The position numbers were made by a program, and so were the translations under genes. This document shows positions 57,702-64,000 of a stretch of DNA of 64,000 nt, in pieces. Within the stretch, counting starts at the first letter, position 1. Every line of letters begins with the position of its first letter. The stretch lies in NCBI GenBank assembly GCA_003725745.1, contig RHDP01000001.1, positions 3,115,001-3,179,000 of the forward strand, read 5' to 3'. Source of the stretch: Streptomyces sp. I6. GTDB taxonomy: Bacteria > Actinomycetota > Actinomycetes > Streptomycetales > Streptomycetaceae. The notes below the pieces were generated by a model that was not told the DNA's origin, did no database searches, and saw nothing but the letters and a program-made list of their open reading frames with translations.

Positions 57702-58063
57702 GGTTCCTCCGCGTAGGTTGATCCAGGAGTGCTTCCGATTCTCTCGCACCCGGGGCCGCGGCGGACCGGAGGGTCGGCCCGGGCCGGAGGGAGGGTACAG
57801 ACGCAGGAGGGAGGGTGCGGGCGCAGGAGGGAGGGTGCGGGCGCAGGAGGGAGGGTGCGGGCGCAGGAGGGAGGGTGCGGGCGCAGGAGGGAGGGTGCAG
57901 GCGCCGGGGAGCCGGTCCGGTCCGGCGAGCCGGTCCGGGCGAGGGGGTGGGTCGGCCAAGGGAGTGAGCCGGGCGAGGGGATCGGATCAGGGGGCCGGAG
58001 GACCGGTCCGGGTGGGGGAGGCCTCTCCGTCTCCTTCGGCCGGCCTCCCCTCCGGAGGGGCCC
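57702..58063. other. purC upstream region with 20-base minisatellite
   Basis: A 362-base spacer holding the purC promoter region. 57791-57910 contains six 20-base GAGGGTGCGGGCGCAGGAGG units, of which four (57811-57890) are identical. The rest is G-rich GGCCGG sequence without a gene. Confidence 0.7.
57791..57910. repeat. 20-base minisatellite upstream of purC
   Basis: Units begin at 57791, 57811, 57831, 57851, 57871 and 57891. The middle four are perfect. 20 is not a multiple of three, so an ORF through it is a different repeat in each frame and coding is unlikely. Confidence 0.92.
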
Positions 58064-59551
58064 TCAGTCGCGCTTGCAGATCCGGTCGAGGAGATTGGCG
58101 GTGGCACGCTGGATCCGCTCGTCCACATGGCCCGGACGGTCGAGCGCCGGGGACCAGGCGAAGGTGCCGGACGCGAAGACGAGTGCACCGGAGGGAGCCC
58201 GGTAGAGCGAGGTCTCCTGGTGGCGGGTGCCGCCTTCGCTGTCGGTGTACGGGGAGTGGGCCAGCAGGATCCGGCTCTCGTGCCCGGGGAGCGGGGTGCG
58301 GGGGAAGTAGCGGTCGGCCTCACCCGCCACCAGTCCGGGGATCTCGTCTCCGTCCCCGGCGCCGGTCGCCTCCCAGAGCCAGTGGTCCGCGTTGCGCACC
58401 ACCATCGGGTGGGGCTCGGGCACCCGGCCCGCGTACTGGATGCCGAGGAGTTGCTGCTCGGCGCGGTCGATCTCGCGCCAGAGGGCCGATCGGCCGGGGC
58501 CGCGGCGCTTGCGGCAGGTCAGCAGCCGGTCGGCGACTCCGGACGGAGAGGGGCCCAGTTCCACCTGCCAGTACAGGGTGTTGGCGGAGAGGAACACCAG
58601 GGACGTGCCCTGCTCGCGGGCCAGCTCCGCGGTACGGCGCATCGCCACCGACCAGTACTCGTCGTGGCCGGGGAACACCAGACCGCGGTAGCGGGTCGGG
58701 TCGACCCGACCGGCGTGCAGGTCACGGGTGTCGGCGTACCCCAGGTCGTAGCCGTACCGCTCGGCCCAGCGGATGAAGTCGTACGCGTGCCCCACGTGCA
58801 GCGGGAGGCCGGCCCCGGCGTACGGGCGGTCGAAGGAGACCGTGATCGCGGCGTCGTCCTCACCGAGCAGCCGGCCCTTCTCGTCCCAGGCGTGGTAGAG
58901 GCTGGCACCCGTCCGCCCGTCCTCGGGGTAGAGGTTGTACGCCTGCCATGTGATGTCGGGCAGGAGCAGCAGCAGGTCGGCCGGGCGGCCGTCGCGGACC
59001 GTGAACGGGATGTGCGAGCGGTAGCCGTCCTCGGTGGTGAGCACGGCGACATGGGCTCCGACGGACCAGTAGGACGGCACCTGCAGCCGCCAGGAGAGCC
59101 ACCAGTGGTGGCAGGAGACCGTGCGGTCGGCGGCGAGGGGCGGCGGCTGGACGATCCCGGCGAGACGGGGACTGGTGATGATCTTGGCAGCGCCGTCGCC
59201 GCCGTAGTGACCGATGCGGTACACGTCGACCGAGAACCGCTGCGGCGGGTCGACCGTGATGTGGAAGTCGATGGCCTCGCCCGGCGCGACCGCGCCGCCG
59301 GAAGCGAAGCCCTTGATCTGGCGGTGCACGTCGTCGGCGGTACGGAGGCCTCGGGAGCGCCCGCCCCGGCCCGCCGCCGCGTCCGGGTCCGCGTACCAGG
59401 GCACGACCTGGCCAGCGTCGTCGAAGTAGTGCTCGCTGCCTCGCAGCCAGGGGAGCGGACCCTGGCCGAACGGGTCCGTGACGGCGTGGGCGAGGGCGCC
59501 CGATTCCCAGCGCCGGATCGGCTCTCTGCGACGGGTCTCCTCCGCCTCCAT
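58064..59551 (-). CDS. N,N-dimethylformamidase large-subunit-like protein
   Basis: A 495-residue soluble protein without a signal peptide. The C-terminal two thirds resemble the DmfA2 C-terminal domain: PDITWQAYNLYPEDG, ITVSFDRPYAG, DFIRWAERYGYDLGYADTRDLH, RGLVFPGHDEYWSVAMR and LVFASGTFAWSPALD. In true dimethylformamidase a mononuclear iron site with Tyr/Glu ligands does the hydrolysis; the candidate GHDEYW motif is present. The N-terminal part is a beta-rich domain (FHITVDPPQRFSVDVYRIGHYG). No small-subunit gene is nearby, and the substrate is unknown. Confidence 0.78.
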   Translation of the reverse strand: MEAEETRRREPIRRWESGALAHAVTDPFGQGPLPWLRGSEHYFDDAGQVVPWYADPDAAAGRGGRSRGLRTADDVHRQIKGFASGGAVAPGEAIDFHITVDPPQRFSVDVYRIGHYGGDGAAKIITSPRLAGIVQPPPLAADRTVSCHHWWLSWRLQVPSYWSVGAHVAVLTTEDGYRSHIPFTVRDGRPADLLLLLPDITWQAYNLYPEDGRTGASLYHAWDEKGRLLGEDDAAITVSFDRPYAGAGLPLHVGHAYDFIRWAERYGYDLGYADTRDLHAGRVDPTRYRGLVFPGHDEYWSVAMRRTAELAREQGTSLVFLSANTLYWQVELGPSPSGVADRLLTCRKRRGPGRSALWREIDRAEQQLLGIQYAGRVPEPHPMVVRNADHWLWEATGAGDGDEIPGLVAGEADRYFPRTPLPGHESRILLAHSPYTDSEGGTRHQETSLYRAPSGALVFASGTFAWSPALDRPGHVDERIQRATANLLDRICKRD

Positions 59552-59787
59552 CGTGCGCCCCTCCCTCGTCCCCCGAGTGCCCGTCCTGCCACGCTGACAG
59601 CCGGCGCCGGTCCCAGCACATCACATAACGCACGCGGGACGTCACCGTTCGTCGTGAATCGATGTGAACGGAACGCAACGTTCCGCCCTGAGATGGCGAG
59701 AAGCGACCGGCCCCCGTCTCGCACCGGCCGGACGGGCTTCCCGTCTCATGCACTTCCCGCTCACACCAGCCGAACCGGCTTCCCCGC

Positions 59788-61530
59788 TCACACCAGCCGG
59801 ACGGGCTTCTCGGGCCGGACACCGGCCGTCGCGAGCCAGGACCGCAGCGGTTCCGGGTCTCCGTCCTCGACCAGACTGAGCACCCTGGCGCCCAGGTCCG
59901 CACGGCGCTCGCCGTTGATGAGCAGGGCCGGACCGTCCAGCCAGTCCATGCCGGGGGCGGCGCCCGCGGTGTCCACGGCCGCGCAGCACACCATGGCGGT
60001 CACATGGTCGGCCAGCAGCTCCCGTGCGGTGCGCGGCGGCTGGAGGGGGACGAGGGGCAGTGGGTCGGTGCCCCAGAGGTCCACGTCGTCACCCGCGCGG
60101 TCCGCGGCCCGGTACGGCACCGCCGAGCGCTCGCGCGCGGCCTCCTCACGGGCCACATCGGCGCTGATCCCGGCGGCGAGGGCGGCGCCGGGCCCGTCGG
60201 TTCCGGGTGCCTCGGGCACGGGCGGGACCTTCACCGGACCGTTCGCCGTCGGCCCCGGTGCCGCTGCCCACGAGCCACCGGCGAGATGCTCCATGACACG
60301 GGCCAGGGTCGGGCCGGCGGGAACGCCCGCGGACGGCCGCACACCCATCGCGTCCAGGACCCGGTGCAGCCGGGCGGCCTCGGTGCGCCACTTCCGGTCG
60401 ACGACCTCCTCGGGGTAGTGCTGCCAGTCGACCGGCGACCAGTCAGGCCCGATCGCGGCCGGTCCACCGTGGAACAGCCTGGCCGCCAGCAGCGACGCCG
60501 CCTCGTCCACGGCCCCCGGCTCCTCCAGCAGATCGCAGGCGGGGCGCTCCCCGAGCCGGGAGGCGAAGCCCTCCGCCAGCCGGTCGCGGCGGGACAACTC
60601 GGTGAGCGCCGAGACCACTCCCGCGTCGAGCCGGCTCGGCCACCGCCCCATCCGCCAGGCGGGCAGCGCCACCCGGGTCAGCAGGCGGTCCCACCCCGCG
60701 TAGGCGAGGCCGACCTGCTCCTGGGCCACGATCCGCAGCCCGTAGTCCACGGCCTGTGCGCGTTCGGACGCGGCCGCGGCGACGCCGCGCTCCATCTCCG
60801 CGGCATGGCCGCGACAGCTGCGCAGCAGAACCCGGGCGACGCCACCCACGGCGCCGTACGCCAGCCTTCGCACCGGGCCGGGCCCGGGACGGGCCGCCAG
60901 GCCGACGGCGGCGTCCAGCCCGCGCACGAAACGGCGGGCCGCGGCTATGTCGGGGTGCGCCGAGGGGCCCGTGCCGGCGACGACCGGCGCGAGCACGGCA
61001 CGCAGCTCCGCGACCCGCATCCACCACAGGAACGGGGAGCCGATGACCAGGACCGGGGCGCCGTCCCGGATGGTGGGGCGGGGGCCGCGGCGGGGGCCGT
61101 GCGCACGGTGGGTACGGTCCTCCAGCCAGCTGTCGCAGTCGGGGGTGAGGGCTATGGCCGAGGGGGCCGGTACGTCCATGCGTTCGGCCAGATCCTCCAC
61201 CAGCCGGTACAGATCGGGGGCCGCGGTCAGGGTCAGCGGAACCGTCGGGCTGACGGCGGGCCTGGCGCGCGCTATGACGGCGGCGACCGCGGCACCGGCG
61301 AGCAGCACGACCACGGCGACCGAGGCCACCGCCCAGCGCGCGACGTCCCAGAGGCCACCGCCGATGCGGCCGGTGACCTCGCCGACGAGCAGCACGACGG
61401 CGACGGCGGCGGGCAGCAGCACCAGGGCCAGTGCCCTGCTGCGCACCCGCAGCACGGCGAGGGCACGGGAACGCGCGGACAGCGCGCCCGCCTCCTCACC
61501 GACGACGGTTCCGGACACGGCCGGACTCAC
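59788..61530 (-). CDS. Membrane protein, M48-like fold with lost HExxH
   Basis: A 580-residue protein starting at GTG 61530. Two N-terminal membrane helices (RALALVLLPAAVAVVLLVGEV; VASVAVVVLLAGAAVAAVIA) precede LTAAPDLYRLVEDLAERMDVPAPSAIAL, the usual opening of an M48/HtpX-type protease domain. Where the zinc motif HExxH should be (after ELRAVLA) the sequence is PVVAGTG, so no zinc site. The rest is helical, with a long low-complexity linker near residues 440-500 and a C-terminal domain. It is probably a catalytically inactive relative with a structural or regulatory role; this is inferred. Confidence 0.65.
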   Translation of the reverse strand: MSPAVSGTVVGEEAGALSARSRALAVLRVRSRALALVLLPAAVAVVLLVGEVTGRIGGGLWDVARWAVASVAVVVLLAGAAVAAVIARARPAVSPTVPLTLTAAPDLYRLVEDLAERMDVPAPSAIALTPDCDSWLEDRTHRAHGPRRGPRPTIRDGAPVLVIGSPFLWWMRVAELRAVLAPVVAGTGPSAHPDIAAARRFVRGLDAAVGLAARPGPGPVRRLAYGAVGGVARVLLRSCRGHAAEMERGVAAAASERAQAVDYGLRIVAQEQVGLAYAGWDRLLTRVALPAWRMGRWPSRLDAGVVSALTELSRRDRLAEGFASRLGERPACDLLEEPGAVDEAASLLAARLFHGGPAAIGPDWSPVDWQHYPEEVVDRKWRTEAARLHRVLDAMGVRPSAGVPAGPTLARVMEHLAGGSWAAAPGPTANGPVKVPPVPEAPGTDGPGAALAAGISADVAREEAARERSAVPYRAADRAGDDVDLWGTDPLPLVPLQPPRTARELLADHVTAMVCCAAVDTAGAAPGMDWLDGPALLINGERRADLGARVLSLVEDGDPEPLRSWLATAGVRPEKPVRLV

Positions 61531-62376
61531 CCCCTCTGCCCTTCGGCGGTGTTGCTCACTCCCCCACTGTGGCACCCGCCGCAGACATCGCAATGCCGGT
61601 GGGCCAAGTGCCGGAACGCTTGCGCCGCACCCTAGTTGGGGCTTTCGCGGCCGTCATCCGGATGGGGCAGCGGTCACTCGATGGAATGCCTTTGGTCAAA
61701 GCTGCTGACATGGCGGACCGGTGGCCTGCCGAGCCCCGGACCTCCCCTGACGGGCAGGGCGGGGCCGGACGGAGATCCGGGCACCGCCCCCTGGGGGACG
61801 GCCGCGCGGCGGTCGGACGAACGGGCCGCGAGGGGGTGGTACGCCGGACGTGTCGCCCCGGCCCGGGCCGGACGGCCGGAACGGACGGCCGGAACCGGAT
61901 GCGGGGAACCGGGCGCCGGGGCGGGGTGAGCGGGCCGAAACGGGGCCGGACCGGCGGAGACGACACGGGGGCGGGGCGGCTGGGAGGGCTCGGCCGGAGC
62001 CGGGCGGCGGGAACGAGACGGCCGGAACGGGACGGCGGCAACCAGACGGCCGAAACCAGACGCCGCAAACCGGGCACCGGAAGCCGGGCACCGAAAACGA
62101 GGCGGGAGAAACGAGACGGGAGAAACGAGACGGGACCAGACGCCGGGAGCGGACGCCGGGAGCGGACGGCCGGACCGGAGAGGTGGGAACGAACGGCTGC
62201 CCGGGCGCGGAGGGCGTCCGGGCGAAGCTCGTGCGTCGGGGCCGAGCCCGTGCGGCGTTGAGAAGAGGTCCGGGAGGGATCCGGGACATGTCCGGGAGGT
62301 TCCGGGGCCGTCGGCGGAGAACGGCGCGACCCCGCACACCGGGCCCGATGGCCCCGGCGGGGTCGCGCATGGCCCG
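61531..62376. other. Gene-free, G/A-biased low-complexity region
   Basis: An 846-base spacer between the M48-like gene and the end of purD. 61990-62180 is purine-rich on the plus strand, with degenerate GAACGAGACGG / GGGAGAAACGAGACG units. The hairpin-like GGGGTCGCGC...GCGCGACCCC pair (about 62322-62369) just past the purD stop may be its terminator. No coding sequence with acceptable signals was found. Confidence 0.45.
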
Positions 62377-63629
62377 TCAGGAGGGGGACGCGGCCTTGGC
62401 TGCGATATCCGTGCGGTGGTGCGAGCCGTCCAGCCGAATGCGGCCCACGGCGGCGTAGGCGCGGTCGCGGGCCTCGGTCAGGTCCTCACCGGTCGCGGTC
62501 ACCGACAGCACCCGGCCGCCCGCGCTGAGGATCGCGTCGCCTTCCCTCCTGGTCCCGGCGTGCAGGACGTACGCGTGCGGCGCGTCCTGCGCGGAGACCT
62601 CGTCGAGTCCGCCGATCGGGTCGCCGGTGCGAGGAGTGGCCGGGTAGTGGCGGGAGGCGATGACCACGGTCACGGCGGCGTCGCCGCGCCAGTTCAGCGG
62701 GGGCTCGTCGGCGAGAGCGCCCCTCGCCGCGTTCAGCAGGACGCTCGCGAGCGGTGTCCTGAGCCTGGCGAGCACCACCTGGGTCTCGGGGTCGCCGAAA
62801 CGGGCGTTGAACTCGATCACGCGTACACCGCGGCTGGTGATCGCGAGTCCCGCGTACAGCAGGCCCGCGAAGGGCGTGCCACGGCGGCGGAGCTCGTCCA
62901 CGGTGGGCTGGAGCACCGTCTCCATGACCTCGTCGACCAGCTTCGGGTCGGCCCACGGAAGCGGCGAGTACGCCCCCATGCCCCCGTGTTCGGTCCCTCG
63001 TCACCGTCGAGCGCACGCTTGAAGTCCTGTGCCGGCTGGAGCGGCAGCACCGTCTCACCGTCGGTGATGGCGAAGAGCGAGACCTCGGGGCCGTCCAGGT
63101 ACTCCTCGATGACCACGCGACCGCAGGCCAGCGCGTGCTCCCGAGCCTGCTCCAGATCGGCGGTCACGACGACGCCCTTGCCCGCGGCGAGCCCGTCGTC
63201 CTTGACCACGTACGGCGGGCCGAACGCGTCCAGGGCCTCGTCGACCTCGTCCGGAGTGGTGCAGACGTAGCTGCGCGCGGTGGGAACGTTCGCCGCGGCC
63301 ATCACCTCCTTGGCGAAGGCCTTGGAGCCCTCGAGCCGGGCCGCCTCGCGGGAGGGGCCGAAGCAGGGGATGCCGGCGGCCCGGACGGCGTCGGCGACAC
63401 CGGCGACGAGCGGCGCCTCGGGGCCGACGACGACCAGATCGGCCTCCAGCCGGCCGGCCAGCGCGGCGACGGCGTCGCCGTCGACGGCGTCCACCGGGTG
63501 CAGCTCGGCGACCTCTGCGATGCCGGCGTTGCCGGGGGCGCAGTAAAGAGCGGAGACGTCGGGGTCGAGGGAGAGAGCGCGGCACAGGGCGTGTTCGCGG
63601 GCGCCGCCGCCGATGACGAGGACCTTCAC
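62377..63629 (-). CDS. purD: Phosphoribosylamine-glycine ligase (frameshifted)
   Basis: GAR synthetase, step 2 of purine synthesis. The repaired protein is 417 residues: [17 protein letters not shown] at the N-terminus, [43 protein letters not shown] (ATP-grasp), [25 protein letters not shown] and [14 protein letters not shown]. The frame breaks at CCCCC 62981-62985 (plus strand); adding one base gives the expected GPNTGGMGAY. GTG 63629. It lies 61 bases downstream of dnaX on the same strand. Confidence 0.95.
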
Positions 63630-63690
63630 GGCAGCCAGGGTAGCCCGCGCTCCGGAGGTCGCCTTGTGCGGGCCACCGAGGCGGCCGTGC

Positions 63691-64000
63691 CTACTCGTTT
63701 GTGTATTCCTCCACAACGGTCGCGCCCAGCTCCCTGACGATCAGATCGTGTCCGGACAGCGCAGAGTCGACCAGGTCCGGATCGTCCTCCTCCGGGATGT
63801 CGTCCTCGAGCGCGACGGGAGGCGGCGACGGCGGGGACTGCCGGGCCCCGGCCCCGGCGGAGTCCGCGGCGGAGCGACCCTGCTGCGGGGCCGTGCCCCC
63901 CTCCCCGCCCGCCGGGGGCGAGGGCTGTGCCGCCGGGTGCGGGGACGGCCGCGGAGCCGGCGGGGGCTGGGGTGCGGACGATGACGGGACGGCAGGGGAC
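63691..64000 (-). CDS. dnaX: DNA polymerase III gamma/tau subunit, C-terminal end (partial)
   Basis: The minus-strand frame is open from the window edge to a TAG at 63691-63693. It is Pro/Ala-rich, then acidic ([15 protein letters not shown]), ending [22 protein letters not shown], the conserved C-terminus of actinobacterial gamma/tau subunits. The N-terminal AAA+ clamp-loader part lies outside the window. Position upstream of purD agrees with the known Streptomyces order. Confidence 0.82.
   Translation of the reverse strand, partial: SPAVPSSSAPQPPPAPRPSPHPAAQPSPPAGGEGGTAPQQGRSAADSAGAGARQSPPSPPPVALEDDIPEEDDPDLVDSALSGHDLIVRELGATVVEEYTNE

Noticed and set aside
57718-58776. Plus-strand Gly/Arg-rich ORFs over the minisatellite
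   Set aside because: The repeat unit is not a multiple of three and the frame continues antisense to the dimethylformamidase-like gene.
61556-62370. Several overlapping Arg/Pro-rich ORFs between the M48-like gene and purD
   Set aside because: They are open only because of high GC, have low-complexity products and conflict with one another.

Overview
The window is chromosomal DNA from a Streptomyces or close relative. It is very GC-rich with near-total G/C at third codon positions, and it uses GTG starts and GGAGG-type ribosome binding sites. It carries hallmark genes: a BldC-type regulator, an AtrA-type TetR regulator, an NsdA-like TPR regulator with a TTA codon, an Lsr2-like protein, a c-di-AMP riboswitch upstream of a peptidoglycan hydrolase, and valine dehydrogenase. 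From memory of gene families, the order runs parallel, in inverted orientation, to the S. coelicolor core region from about SCO4121 to SCO4067 (atrA, bldC, vdh, purM/F/L/Q/S/C/D, dnaX). That synteny was not checked by search.

Layout. 1-5.9 kb: MFS exporter (5' end outside the window), SpoIIE-type phosphatase, type II NADH dehydrogenase and divergent atrA. 6.1-12.9 kb: an ECF sigma factor fused to its own anti-sigma zinc finger, membrane segments and an NPCBM domain; an asparagine-synthetase/lasso-cyclase-like gene; and the NsdA-like regulator. 13-20.4 kb: L-2-hydroxyglutarate oxidase, TrmB, a PrsW-type membrane protease, a riboswitch-controlled M23 endopeptidase, a second SpoIIE-type phosphatase and a TipA-like MerR regulator. 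20.7-24 kb: initiator tRNA, a small DUF5988-type gene, an intact-ended IS30-family element and tRNA-Lys. 24-34 kb: a DEAD-box helicase with a repetitive RGG-like tail, a lipoprotein, a zincin, a metallophosphoesterase, a tRNA-Glu/Asp/Phe cluster followed by a VapBC-like module and a Fic/Doc remnant, and a secreted 12-residue-repeat protein in an operon with DsbA-like and CcdA-like proteins. 34-45 kb: HrpA helicase, tRNA-Asp, a DUF6274-type gene, bldC, a conserved hypothetical, valine dehydrogenase, a DUF3073 gene, purM and purF. 45.7-64 kb: META-domain lipoprotein, MDMPI/SCP-type protein, SnoaL-type protein, purL-purQ-purS, the Lsr2-like gene, two tRNA-Gly genes, an ABC exporter with a two-component system, a third tRNA-Gly, purC, a dimethylformamidase-like protein, an apparently dead M48-like membrane protein, purD and the 3' end of dnaX.

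Together the region holds most of de novo purine synthesis (PurF, PurD, PurL/Q/S, PurM, PurC), interspersed with developmental and envelope regulators and small RNA genes. Little is mobile: one IS30-like element and a toxin-antitoxin patch beside tRNAs.

Important caveat: at least ten otherwise well-conserved genes, including housekeeping purL (twice), purD and hrpA, are each broken by an apparent loss of one base, nearly all in short G or C runs. This pattern fits consensus sequencing errors better than real decay. I annotate these genes as single repaired CDSs and mark the sites.
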